DNA of 64,000 nt, taken from Streptomyces sp. 3214.6 (GTDB lineage Bacteria > Actinomycetota > Actinomycetes > Streptomycetales > Streptomycetaceae). The translations under genes and the position numbers were made by a program. The notes under the pieces are model-generated. The model ran no database searches, was not told the origin of the DNA, and worked only from the letters and a program-made list of their open reading frames with translations. The stretch covers positions 1,550,001 to 1,614,000 of the forward strand of contig NZ_LT670819.1 of NCBI RefSeq assembly GCF_900129855.1, written 5' to 3'. Shown here piece after piece: positions 9,570 through 17,279 of the stretch. Positions within the stretch are counted from its first letter, which is position 1; the number at the start of each line of letters is the position of its first letter.

Positions 9570-9728
9570 TTGCTCGTCTGAGGTCTTGAGACACCGCGCC
9601 ACACGTCTTGCGTGTGGATGCCGCGTGCGACCTCGGCCTGTGAGCCGTCCCTGCGGAACGGGAACTTCTCCCTACTTCCTACTTCCGCGCTCCCCGCTGC
9701 TGCGGTGGTCGCCGCCTTCCGGTGTCTC
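9570..9728 (+). promoter_or_regulatory. Structured leader with mini-ORF: candidate ABC-F attenuator
   Basis: The leader contains GGAG 7 nt before a four-codon frame, TTG CTC GTC TGA (9570-9581). Next come a perfect 7-bp hairpin, CCACACG/CGTGTGG (9599-9605 with 9611-9617), and a long-range 9-nt complementarity, GAGACACCG (9588-9596) with CGGTGTCTC (9720-9728). Published antibiotic-resistance ABC-F genes are often controlled by a very short upstream ORF and a conditional terminator. The parts here fit that pattern, but no run of U follows the hairpins, so the mechanism is inference. Confidence 0.45.
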
Positions 9729-9771
9729 GACACGCGTTGCCCTGACCGCATACGCAACCGCGAGGACCGCT

Positions 9772-11394
9772 TTGACTCATTCCATCACCTGTTCCTCCCT
9801 CGCCTTCTCCTGGGCGGACGGCACCCCCGTCTTCGAGGGACTCGACGTCGCCTTCGGCCCCGGCCGGACCGGACTGGTCGGCGTCAACGGCTCCGGCAAG
9901 TCGACCCTGCTGAAGCTGATCGTCGGAGAACTCGCCCCCGCCGACGGCACCGTGCGTCTCACCGGCGAGGTCGGCCACCTCCCGCAGAACGTCGCCCTGG
10001 ACACGGCGCTCAAGGTCGACGAAGCGCTCGGCATCGCCGCACAGCGGGCCGCCCTGCACGCCATCGAGGCCGGCGACGTGTCCGAGGCCCACTTCGAGAC
10101 CGTCGGCGACGACTGGGACGTCGAGGAGCGTGCCCTGGCCACCCTCGGCGAGCTCGGGCTCGGCCATGTCGACCTGGACCGCACCATCGGCGAGGTGTCG
10201 GGCGGCGAGTCCGTCCTGCTGCGGCTGGCCGCCCTGCTGCTGCGCCGCCCCGACGTCCTGCTGCTGGACGAGCCGACCAACAACCTCGACCTGTACGCGC
10301 GGCGCCGCCTGTACGCGGCCGTCGCGTCCTGGCCGGGCGTACTGGTCGTGGTCAGCCACGACCGGGAGTTGCTGGACCTCGTCGACCAGATCGCCGACCT
10401 GCGATCCGGGGAGGTCACCTGGTACGGCGGCAACTTCTCCGCCTACGAGGAGGCCCTGGCCACCGAGCAGGAGGCCGCCGAGCGGATGGTGCGCGTCGCG
10501 GAGGCCGACCTGAAGAAACAGAAACGCGAACTGGTCGACGCCCAGGTGAAGTTGGCCCGCCGCAAGCGGTACGGACAGAAGATGTTCGACCAGAAACGCG
10601 AACCGAAGATCGTCATGGGGGCGCGCAAGCGCGCGGCGCAGGAGTCCGCGGGCAAGCACCGGATCATGCACGAGGAGAGGCTCGCCGAGGCCAGGGAGCG
10701 GCTCGACGACGCGGTGGACGCCGTCCGGGACGACGACGAGATCCGCGTCGACCTGCCGTACACGGCCGTCCCGCCCGGCCGGGACGTCCTCACGCTCATG
10801 GACCTGCGGCTCGCGTACGGCGCGCGTGTGGCGGGCGGGTTCGACCTGCGCGGCCCCGAGCGGGTGGCGCTGGTCGGGCGCAACGGCGCGGGCAAGACGA
10901 CGCTGCTGCGCACGATCGCCGGGGAACTGGCGCCCCAGGCGGGCGAGGCGCACGCGCACGTGCCGCTGCGTTTTCTGCCGCAGCGCCTGGACGTCCTCGA
11001 CGGCGAGCTCACGGTCGCCGAGAACGTGGCCCGGTTCGCGCCGGGCGCCACCAACAACCGGGTCCGCGCCCGGCTGGCCCGCTTCCTGTTCCGGGGCGCC
11101 CGCGCCGACCAGAAGGCGGCCACGCTGTCCGGCGGTGAGCGTTTCCGGGCGACCCTGGCGGCCCTGATGCTGGCCGAGCCGGCGCCACAGCTGCTGATGC
11201 TGGACGAGCCGACCAACAACCTCGACATGGCCAGCGTCCGCCAGCTCACCACGGCCCTGGAGTCGTACGAGGGCGCCCTGATCGTGGCCTCCCACGATCT
11301 GCCGTTCCTGGAGTCCATCGGCATCACCCGCTGGCTGCTCCTGGACGGAGAACTACGAGAAACAACAGCACAAGAACTGGCAAACCCAACGTAG
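9772..11394 (+). CDS. ABC-F family ATPase (ribosome-associated type)
   Basis: This 540-residue protein has two ABC domains and no membrane span. Walker A is GVNGSGKST and GRNGAGKTT; signatures are VSGGE and LSGGE. Walker B is LLLDEPTNNLDL and LMLDEPTNNLDM, and the two halves are joined by a charged linker (EADLKKQKRELVDAQ...). The doubled DEPTNNLD marks the ABC-F class, which acts on ribosomes, some members as antibiotic-resistance factors. I start at TTG 9772 (MTHSITCSSLAF), 5 nt after GAGGA; the in-frame extension upstream is unlike the family. The structured leader suggests induction by translation stress. The drug, if any, is unknown. Confidence 0.9.
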   Translation: MTHSITCSSLAFSWADGTPVFEGLDVAFGPGRTGLVGVNGSGKSTLLKLIVGELAPADGTVRLTGEVGHLPQNVALDTALKVDEALGIAAQRAALHAIEAGDVSEAHFETVGDDWDVEERALATLGELGLGHVDLDRTIGEVSGGESVLLRLAALLLRRPDVLLLDEPTNNLDLYARRRLYAAVASWPGVLVVVSHDRELLDLVDQIADLRSGEVTWYGGNFSAYEEALATEQEAAERMVRVAEADLKKQKRELVDAQVKLARRKRYGQKMFDQKREPKIVMGARKRAAQESAGKHRIMHEERLAEARERLDDAVDAVRDDDEIRVDLPYTAVPPGRDVLTLMDLRLAYGARVAGGFDLRGPERVALVGRNGAGKTTLLRTIAGELAPQAGEAHAHVPLRFLPQRLDVLDGELTVAENVARFAPGATNNRVRARLARFLFRGARADQKAATLSGGERFRATLAALMLAEPAPQLLMLDEPTNNLDMASVRQLTTALESYEGALIVASHDLPFLESIGITRWLLLDGELRETTAQELANPT

Positions 11395-11866
11395 GCCCCG
11401 GATCTCTGCACAGAGGGGAGCAGAACAGGTCTGCGCCCGGCCCGCGGCCCAGAACTGGGGGGGAGGGCACGAAACAGGCTCGGCCCGGGCCTGGGGCCGG
11501 GGTCCGGCCCGGGTCTGCGGCCGGGGTCCGGCCCGCCGCTCGCCCCAGGCCTAGGCCCGAGGCGCGGCCCGGCACTCGGCCCAGGACCGGGGCAGGGCCC
11601 GGCATTCGGCCCAGGCCTGGTGACACGGCACGGCCAGACCCTCGGAAGCTCCCTGCTCGGCTCTCAGAGCGGGGCGCAGCCCAGGACTTGGACCGGGCGC
11701 GGAGCAGGACGCAGCCTCCCTCCCAGGCCGGGGCGGGGCGGGGCGCGGCCCCGGGGCTCGGGATGAGGGTCGGCGGGGGGCCGGGTGGGGTTGTTTTGGG
11801 GGTGGGGTGGGTTTCGGGGCGGGCATATTGTTACTGCGGGGTTTTGTCCTCGTGGTCCGGCGCTGC
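11395..11866. repeat. Non-coding G/C-rich degenerate repeat region
   Basis: No convincing gene is seen. About 11400-11640 consists of irregular copies of short words around CGGCCCGG, GGCCCAGG and GGGGCCGGGG at spacings of roughly 10-18 nt. About 11740-11820 is strongly G-rich on the plus strand (GGGGG runs, then TTGTTTTGGGGGTGGGG). Open frames here encode only Gly-Pro-Arg low-complexity and lack start sites. A TATTGT at 11826-11831 may be the -10 of the dimethylargininase transcript. Transcription stop for the ABC-F gene probably occurs within the repeats. Confidence 0.55.
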
Positions 11867-11893
11867 ATGATGGCTGACCGGCGTCGTCCCTAA
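11867..11893 (+). CDS. Possible 8-residue Arg-rich leader peptide (MMADRRRP)
   Basis: ATG ATG GCT GAC CGG CGT CGT CCC TAA forms an eight-codon frame ending 49 nt before the dimethylargininase start. Three consecutive Arg codons fall on the 5' arm of a perfect hairpin. Arginine-codon leader peptides upstream of arginine-related genes are a classic attenuation layout. Against it, there is no good ribosome site before the ATG, and part of the Arg run is forced by the palindrome. Translation is unproven. Confidence 0.35.
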   Translation: MMADRRRP

Positions 11894-11916
11894 GACGCCG
11901 GTAGGGCCTGCCCTAC
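11877..11916 (+). promoter_or_regulatory. Two adjoining hairpins in the dimethylargininase leader
   Basis: ACCGGCGTC (11877-11885) pairs perfectly with GACGCCGGT (11894-11902) around an 8-nt loop. GTAGGG (11901-11906) pairs with CCCTAC (11911-11916) around CCTG. The hairpins share two bases, so both cannot form fully at once. They lie between the Arg-rich mini-ORF and the GGAG (11931) that serves GTG 11943. A regulatory RNA or a protein operator are both possible. Confidence 0.5.
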
Positions 11917-11942
11917 GCCGCCGCCGATTCGGAGACCTGGAC

Positions 11943-12719
11943 GTGCCCAGCAAGAAGGCCCTCATCCGCCGCCCCAGCCCGCGCCTCGCCGAAGGCCTGG
12001 TGACGCATGTCGAGCGGGAGAAGGTCGACGTGGAGCTCGCCCTGGAGCAGTGGGAGGCGTACGCCGAGGCGCTGCGGACGCACGGCTGGGAGACCGTCGA
12101 GGTCGACCCGGCCGACGACTGCCCGGACTCCGTGTTCGTCGAGGACACGGTGGTGATGTACAAGAACGTCGCCCTGATCGCGCGCCCGGGCGCCGAGTCC
12201 CGGCGCGAGGAGACCATCGGGGTCGAGGAGGCCGTGGCGCGCCTCGGCTGCTCGGTGAACTGGATCTGGGAGCCGGGCACCCTGGACGGCGGTGACGTCC
12301 TCAAGGTCGGCGACACGATCTACGTCGGCCGGGGCGGAAGGACCAACGCGGCCGGCGTCCAGCAGGTGCGGGCCGCCTTCGAACCGCTCGGGGCGCGGGT
12401 CGTGGCTGTACCGGTGAGCAAGGTGCTGCACCTGAAGTCGGCGGTCACGGCGCTGCCCGACGGCACGGTGATCGGGCACATCCCCAAGGTGGACCGGCCT
12501 TCGCTGTTCCCGCGTTTCCTGTCGGTGCCCGAGGAGGCCGGCTCGCACGTGGTACTTCTCGGCGGCCCGCACGTGCTGATGGCGGCCAGCGCGCCGAAGA
12601 CGGCGGACCTGCTCGCCGATCTGGGTCACGAGCCCGTCGTGGTCGACATCAGCGAGTACGAGAAACTCGAGGGCTGTGTGACGTGCCTCTCGGTGCGGCT
12701 GCGCGACCTGTACGCCTGA
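11943..12719 (+). CDS. ddaH: N(G),N(G)-dimethylarginine dimethylaminohydrolase
   Basis: The 258-residue enzyme hydrolyses methylated arginines to citrulline and an amine in the cytoplasm. It is an amidinotransferase-fold protein with DSVFVEDTVV, EPGTLDGGDVL, the catalytic His in KVLHLKS (about 163) and the nucleophilic Cys in CVTCLS (about 248), the expected positions for the bacterial enzyme. GTG 11943 is preceded by GGAG at 8 nt. It is transcribed alone, closed by a strong hairpin at 12742-12771. Arginine deiminase is excluded by its short length. The leader may make expression arginine-responsive. Confidence 0.92.
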   Translation: MPSKKALIRRPSPRLAEGLVTHVEREKVDVELALEQWEAYAEALRTHGWETVEVDPADDCPDSVFVEDTVVMYKNVALIARPGAESRREETIGVEEAVARLGCSVNWIWEPGTLDGGDVLKVGDTIYVGRGGRTNAAGVQQVRAAFEPLGARVVAVPVSKVLHLKSAVTALPDGTVIGHIPKVDRPSLFPRFLSVPEEAGSHVVLLGGPHVLMAASAPKTADLLADLGHEPVVVDISEYEKLEGCVTCLSVRLRDLYA

Positions 12720-12741
12720 ACGGGTGAACGGATCATCTTTT

Positions 12742-12771
12742 CAGCCCTGGGACCTGCGGATCCCGGGGCTG
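12742..12771 (+). terminator. Terminator after ddaH
   Basis: CAGCCCTGGGA (12742-12752) pairs with TCCCGGGGCTG (12761-12771) through 11 positions, with one T-G wobble and an 8-nt loop, 22 nt after the ddaH stop. No U-run follows, which is usual for Streptomyces terminators. Confidence 0.7.
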
Positions 12772-12834
12772 TCCGGCCTACCCCGAATCACCCGGCGAAA
12801 CACGGCTGATCAGCGATCTTTACAGCATCCTTAG

Positions 12835-12879
12835 CCTACGGCTTCGTAACCTACGGGTTCGTAGCCTACGATCCCGTAA
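12835..12879. promoter_or_regulatory. Three tandem 15-bp imperfect palindromes upstream of the desaturase
   Basis: CCTACGGCTTCGTAA, CCTACGGGTTCGTAG and CCTACGATCCCGTAA are contiguous 15-nt units. Each contains TACG...CGTA, and unit junctions create CGTAnCCTACG palindromes. They lie 57-101 nt upstream of the desaturase GTG. The layout suggests cooperative binding of a TetR-type fatty-acid regulator (compare DesT or FasR logic). The regulator is not identified. Confidence 0.6.
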
Positions 12880-12935
12880 GTTCCGGCCTCGCTCGCCGGA
12901 TTGTTCCACTCCGCTTCACGTCCCCTGGAGTACCC

Positions 12936-13910
12936 GTGACGATCACCTCCCCTCACCTCGGCAGCCCCGCCGTCTGGACCGACGCCAAGCTGCTGTACGC
13001 GCTGGAGGAAGTGGTCGAGACCGAGCTCAACCGGCACCTGAAGGTCACCAAGGACTGGATGCCGCACGAGTACGTGCCGTGGTCCGACGGCCGCAACTTC
13101 CCCGGCTTCTTCGAGGACGGCGAAGCCTGGGACAAGGAGCAGTCGAAGGTCACGGAGATCGGCCGGATCGCGCTGGTCGTGAACCTCCTGACCGAGGACA
13201 ACCTGCCCAGCTACCACCACGAGATCGCCTCGCTCTTCGGCCGGGACGGCGCCTGGGGCACCTGGGTGCACCGCTGGACGGCCGAGGAGGGCCGCCACGG
13301 CATCGTGATGCGCGACTACCTGCTCGCCTCGCGCGCCGTGGACCCGGACAAGCTGGAGCAGTTCCGCATGGCCCACATGAGCGAGGGCTTCGAGTCGGAC
13401 AACCGGCACTCGATGCTGCACTCGGTGGCCTACGTCGCCTTCCAGGAGCTCGCGACCCGCGTCTCGCACCGCAACACCGGCCACCAGTCCGGCGACCCGG
13501 TCTGCGACCGCATGCTGGCGCGCATCGCGACCGACGAGAACCTGCACATGGTCTTCTACCGGAACCTGCTGAAGGCCGCCTTCGAGCTCGCCCCCGACCT
13601 CACCATGCAGGCGGTGCGGGATGTCATCGTGAACTTCCGCATGCCCGGCCACGGTATGCCCGGCTTCGAGCGGTTCGCCGCGCAGATGGCCATCGGCGAG
13701 GTCTACAACATGCGCATCCACCACGACGACGTCATCCAGCCCGTGCTGCGCTTCCTGAAGGTCATGGACATCGACGGCCTCGGCCCCGAGGGGCAGCGGG
13801 CGCAGGAGGAGATCGGCATGTACATGGGCGGTCTGGACGCGGAGGCTCTGAAGTTCGACGAGAAGCTGGCCGCACGCAAGGCCCGCATGGCGGCCCGCGC
13901 CGCGGGCTGA
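12936..13910 (+). CDS. Acyl-ACP (stearoyl-ACP type) desaturase
   Basis: This soluble 324-residue diiron enzyme inserts a double bond into acyl-ACP using O2 and ferredoxin. The two carboxylate-His helices are visible as AEEGRHGIVMRDYL (EExxH) and TDENLHMVFYR (DExxH), with further Glu ligands in the first helices (EVVETELNRHL). Length and start (MTITSPHL, GTG 12936 behind CCTGGAG) fit the actinobacterial DesA family. It is monocistronic, behind a three-unit operator array, suggesting control by membrane-lipid state. Position of the double bond cannot be deduced. Confidence 0.9.
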   Translation: MTITSPHLGSPAVWTDAKLLYALEEVVETELNRHLKVTKDWMPHEYVPWSDGRNFPGFFEDGEAWDKEQSKVTEIGRIALVVNLLTEDNLPSYHHEIASLFGRDGAWGTWVHRWTAEEGRHGIVMRDYLLASRAVDPDKLEQFRMAHMSEGFESDNRHSMLHSVAYVAFQELATRVSHRNTGHQSGDPVCDRMLARIATDENLHMVFYRNLLKAAFELAPDLTMQAVRDVIVNFRMPGHGMPGFERFAAQMAIGEVYNMRIHHDDVIQPVLRFLKVMDIDGLGPEGQRAQEEIGMYMGGLDAEALKFDEKLAARKARMAARAAG

Positions 13911-14044
13911 CCGCCCTCGCGTCCCACCGGTCCCACGAACGGCTCGCGCAGGAAACCGATTCCCGGCGCGGGCCGTTCGGGCTGTCCGGACGCAGAGGCA
14001 TCGTCGCGGCCTGGTGGCGACCGGCCAACGTGTTGGGGAAGCGG

Positions 14045-14569
14045 TCAGGCCGCGCGGCAGAGCACCGCCCGTCTGTCGGCCGCCGTGGCCCGGGCCACGG
14101 CGGCCGGGACGGGACGGGCGGCGCGGACGGTGGCCGCGACCTGCGAGCGGTGCCGCGTGAAGACGACGAGGCGCAGCATCGCGAACCGCGCGACACCGGC
14201 GAGTGCGGAGGCGGACAGGTAGACGACCTGTTCGAGCACCGCGCCGGGCGCCGCCACCAATTGCTGCAGGACAAGCATCGCCACGCAGGTCACCGCATAC
14301 GCGGCCGCCGCGGACCCGGCCGACTGCGCATGCTGGCGCCAGGTCGCGCGACCGCCCGCGCCGAAGGTGAAGCGGGCGTGCAGCTCGGTGGCGAGCAGCG
14401 TGGATCCCGCCGTGACCAGGGCGTTGGCCAGCACCCAGGGAAGCCATGAAGCGAGGGCCGCCACGGCGAAGCTGGAGGCGAGCCCCACTCCGCCGCCGCA
14501 GAGCACGAAGCGGGCGAAGGCGGTGGAGGCTGCGGGCGTCGCCGACTGCCGATTCCGCGCTGTCCGCAT
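14045..14569 (-). CDS. GtrA-like four-helix membrane protein
   Basis: The 174-residue protein has four hydrophobic segments: FVLCGGGVGLASSFAVAALASW, WVLANALVTAGSTLLATEL, AAAAYAVTCVAMLVLQQLV and VVYLSASALAGVARFAMLRLVVF. It also carries the GtrA hallmark of an aromatic-basic loop (ARFTFG) after helix 2. GtrA proteins are thought to help move polyprenyl-linked sugars across the membrane. I start at ATG 14569, preceded by AAGGGGG; in-frame ATGs further up lack a ribosome site. No glycosyltransferase neighbour is present, so its partner is unknown. Confidence 0.75.
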   Translation of the reverse strand: MRTARNRQSATPAASTAFARFVLCGGGVGLASSFAVAALASWLPWVLANALVTAGSTLLATELHARFTFGAGGRATWRQHAQSAGSAAAAYAVTCVAMLVLQQLVAAPGAVLEQVVYLSASALAGVARFAMLRLVVFTRHRSQVAATVRAARPVPAAVARATAADRRAVLCRAA

Positions 14570-14661
14570 GATCCACCCCCCTTGATCGCTCACTTCGCCG
14601 ACCGTGCGCGCCTCGTCCTGCGAGGCCCCCGCCCCATCGTTTCCCATGATGGAAAAGCTAC

Positions 14662-14789
14662 GTTGCATTCACACAACCGGCAACGCATTAATTGCGCACG
14701 ATTGACATACATGCAGCCCAGAGAAGGGAAATCGTTGCAATGGATACGCATCTAACGCAACGGACCAAGCTTGGGTCGTTGCAATGGAT
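14662..14789. repeat. Cluster of CGTTGCA motifs between gtrA-like and wbl genes
   Basis: The 318-nt gap 14570-14887 holds no gene I can support. It contains CGTTGCATT (14662), its complement-like CAACGCATT (14682), and two exact copies of CGTTGCAATGGAT (14733-14745 and 14777-14789), with TAACGCAACGG between them. The area is less GC-rich than its surroundings, as promoters are. The repeated motif may be an operator for the divergent-facing GtrA-like gene. Confidence 0.5.
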
Positions 14790-14887
14790 TGAAGATGAAC
14801 GCTACCGCGCAGAACGACGGCCCCCGGATCCTAACCGCACCCCCGCGACGCGGTCTCTCGGATTTCGGGGTCAGCGCGACGTACGGG

Positions 14888-15133
14888 TCAGTGTGCCGTG
14901 CGCCTGATCTGCAGGCGTTCCTTCTCGGACAGTCCGCCCCAGACGCCGAAGCGTTCGTCGTTGGCCAGGGCGTAGTCGAGGCAGGCGGTCCGCATCTCGC
15001 ACATGCCGCAGATGCGCTTCGCCTCCCGCACGGAACTGCCGGGCTCGGGGAAGAAGAAGTCCGCCCCGGTCTGCGCGCACAGCGCTTCCCGCTGCCAGGC
15101 GAGGTCGGGTGTGGGAATCGTGTCGGTGTACAT
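14888..15133 (-). CDS. WhiB-like (Wbl) iron-sulfur transcription factor
   Basis: The 81-residue protein holds a 4Fe-4S cluster and works with the primary sigma factor. The four cluster Cys are at about 19, 42, 45 and 51 (ALCAQ...ICGMCEMRTAC). These are followed by the G-V-W-G-G turn (64-68) and a basic tail, ERLQIRRTAH. I use ATG 15133 (MYTDTIPTPD). An in-frame ATG at 15169 adds MERLSPRGTILA; because a TATATG box ends 8 nt before it, a leaderless start there is a real alternative. Which Wbl paralogue this is cannot be fixed here. Confidence 0.88.
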   Translation of the reverse strand: MYTDTIPTPDLAWQREALCAQTGADFFFPEPGSSVREAKRICGMCEMRTACLDYALANDERFGVWGGLSEKERLQIRRTAH

Positions 15134-15338
15134 GGCGAGAATCGTGCCCCGCGGCGACAAACGTTCCATCAACGCCGCATATACGCGCCGCGGCACGACC
15201 CCGGCCGCCCCGATGATGTCCCGGCGACGACCACGACGCACGGCGGCGCGCGGAACGCTCGCACCACGCGCGCGATTGTCAGTGGGCGGTGCCAGACTCG
15301 GCAGTGCAGAGAACGGGACCCCTTCGAGGAGGGCAATG

Positions 15339-16130
15339 ATGCTCACCACCCGTTTCGTCAACGGCGCTCCCAACTGGATCGACGTCGGCACGTCCGACAT
15401 CGACGGCGCCACCTCCTTCTACGGCGCGCTCTTCGGCTGGCGATTCCAGTCGGCAGGGCCCGACGCCGGCGGCTACGGCTTCTTCCAGCTGGACGGCAAG
15501 ACCGTGGCGGGCGGCGTGCAGACAACGCCCGAGCAGGGCCCGCCGTCGTGGACGGTGTACTTCCAGACACCGGACGCGGAGTCCACGGCCAAGGCCGCCG
15601 AACAGGCCCACGGCAGGGTGTTCTTCCCGCCGATGGACGTGATGGGCCAGGGCACGATGGCGGTCCTCGCCGACCAGGCCGGCGTGCCGTTCGGCCTCTG
15701 GCAGCCGGCGCTGACCAAGGGCGTGGACGTGGCGAACGAGCCCGGCTCCCTGTGCTGGGTCGAGCTGTACACGCCGGACATCGCCGCGGCGGCCGCCTTC
15801 TACAACACGACACTGGGTCTGGAGACCTCGGCCGTCCCCTTCCCGGGCGGCACGTACACCTGCGTCAACCCCGCCGGCGCCGGGGAGGAGGCGATGTTCG
15901 GCGGCATCGTCCCGCTGTCCGACGATCCGACGGAGGCCGAGTCGGCGCCGTACTGGCTGCCGTACTTCGAGGTCACCGATGTGGACGCGGTCGTCGCCAA
16001 GGCGCAGGAACGGGGCGCCAGGACGCGGATGCCCGCCACGGACGTCCAGGGCGTGGGCCGTATCGCCAAACTCGCCGACCCGTACGGCGCACGCTTCGCG
16101 GTGATCAAGAGCGTGCCGCAGGAGACGTGA
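15339..16130 (+). CDS. Two-domain VOC (glyoxalase/bleomycin resistance-like) protein
   Basis: The 263-residue product contains two tandem vicinal-oxygen-chelate domains, about 8-125 (IDVGTSDIDGATSFYGALFGW ... DQAGVPFGLWQP) and 135-258 (WVELYTPDIAAAAAFYNTTLGL ... DPYGARFAVIK). This is the layout of mycobacterial CFP30B-like proteins. Metal-ligand residues are only partly conserved, so the reaction is unknown. ATG 15339 lies 6 nt after GGAGG and is preferred to the ATG three bases earlier. It is a monocistronic gene convergent with the LacI regulator. Confidence 0.82.
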   Translation: MLTTRFVNGAPNWIDVGTSDIDGATSFYGALFGWRFQSAGPDAGGYGFFQLDGKTVAGGVQTTPEQGPPSWTVYFQTPDAESTAKAAEQAHGRVFFPPMDVMGQGTMAVLADQAGVPFGLWQPALTKGVDVANEPGSLCWVELYTPDIAAAAAFYNTTLGLETSAVPFPGGTYTCVNPAGAGEEAMFGGIVPLSDDPTEAESAPYWLPYFEVTDVDAVVAKAQERGARTRMPATDVQGVGRIAKLADPYGARFAVIKSVPQET

Positions 16131-16173
16131 GGCGGCGGGGCGTCCTCGCCGTGCTCGTGAGGGACTGGCCGGG

Positions 16174-17199
16174 CTACGCCGAAGTGCGGCGCACCACCGT
16201 GGTCGGCAGGATCACGCCGCCCGGTTCGTCGTCGGCGGTGTGCCGGTCGAGGCGGCGCAGCAGAAGGCGGGCCATGATCCGGCCCATCTCCTCGATGTCC
16301 TGACGGACCGTCGTCAGTGGCGGGTCGGTCTGTTCGGCGACGGGCAGCATGTCGTCGAAGCCGACCACCGCGACGTCCTCCGGCACGCGCCGTCCGCTCT
16401 CTCGCAGGACGCGCAGGGCGCCCGCGGCGGTGAGGTCGTTGGCTGCGAACACGGCGTCGACGTCGGGGCAGCGGTCGAGGAGTTCGCGCATGGCCCGCTC
16501 GCCGCCGCCGGGGGTGAAGTCGCCCTCGACGACGAGCCGCGGATCGGTGTCGCCCATGACCTCCCGGTATCCGTCGAGCCGGTCCGCCGCGGACGTCTGG
16601 TCGAGGGGCCCGGTGAGGTGTGCGATACGGGTGCGGCCGAGGGCGGCCAGCAGGCGTACGGCCTCGCGGGCGCCGCCGCGGTTGTCGCTGTCGACGTACA
16701 CGACGTCCCGTGTGCCGTCGCTCCAGCCGGGTCGGCCACCGAACACGGTCGGGACGCCGGCGCCCTGGATCAGGCCGGGGAGCGGGTCGGCGAGGTGCAG
16801 GGAGAAGACCAGCGCCCCGTCGACATGATGGCCGGCGAGGTAGCGGGCGACCCGCGCGTGGTCGTCGCGGCCTTCGGTGAGCAGCAGCACGAGCTGGTTG
16901 TCGTGGGCCGTCAACTCCTTGCTGATGCCGCGGAGTTGAAGCGCGAAGAAGGGGTCTGCGAAGACCCGGGTCTCCGGTTCGGCGATGACGACGGCAACGG
17001 CGTCGTGCCGTTTCGTCACCAGGCTGCGCGCGGCCTGGTTGGGGACGTACCCGAGTTCCTCCACAGCCCGCCGGACCCGCTCGACGAGCGGCTCCCGGAC
17101 GCCGTCCCCCCCGTTGACGACTCGTGACACGGTCGCCCGGGAGACCCCGGCCCGCGCGGCCACGGCCTCCAGAGTGGGACGCGACGCTGTCTCGGTCAC
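16174..17199 (-). CDS. LacI/GalR-family transcriptional regulator
   Basis: This 341-residue repressor has an N-terminal helix-turn-helix and hinge (TLEAVAARAGVSRATVSRVVNG ... LGYVPNQAARSL) and a periplasmic-binding-protein-like sugar domain ending FDDMLPVAEQTDPPLTTVRQD. GTG 17199 follows AGGAGGAG at 9 nt. The LacI operator at 17257-17268 sits 58 nt upstream, suggesting autoregulation. It is downstream of and co-directional with the small laccase gene, and could also control the adjacent secreted redox/sugar cluster. The effector is probably a sugar, but this is inference. Confidence 0.9.
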   Translation of the reverse strand: MTETASRPTLEAVAARAGVSRATVSRVVNGGDGVREPLVERVRRAVEELGYVPNQAARSLVTKRHDAVAVVIAEPETRVFADPFFALQLRGISKELTAHDNQLVLLLTEGRDDHARVARYLAGHHVDGALVFSLHLADPLPGLIQGAGVPTVFGGRPGWSDGTRDVVYVDSDNRGGAREAVRLLAALGRTRIAHLTGPLDQTSAADRLDGYREVMGDTDPRLVVEGDFTPGGGERAMRELLDRCPDVDAVFAANDLTAAGALRVLRESGRRVPEDVAVVGFDDMLPVAEQTDPPLTTVRQDIEEMGRIMARLLLRRLDRHTADDEPGGVILPTTVVRRTSA

Positions 17200-17256
17200 T
17201 TCGGAGCTCCTCCTGGCCGGCTGCCGATCAGGATAGCTCCGGAACCCGAGCACGGT

Positions 17257-17268
17257 GAGAGCGCTCTC
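17257..17268. promoter_or_regulatory. LacI-type operator GAGAGCGCTCTC
   Basis: GAGAGCGCTCTC is a perfect 12-bp palindrome with the central CG step typical of LacI-family sites; the CebR site TGGGAGCGCTCCCA is similar. It lies between the laccase stop and the LacI-family start. Confidence 0.65.
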
Positions 17269-17279
17269 GCCGCCGGTCC

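Noticed and set aside
11324..11626. Gly-Pro-Arg repeat protein on the minus strand
   Set aside because: Low-complexity translation of a GC-rich repeat; the frame overlaps the end of the ABC-F gene and has no ribosome site.
11877..11916. Guanidine (ykkC-class) riboswitch before ddaH
   Set aside because: The two hairpins lack the ACGR loop sequences of mini-ykkC and the conserved core of the larger classes.
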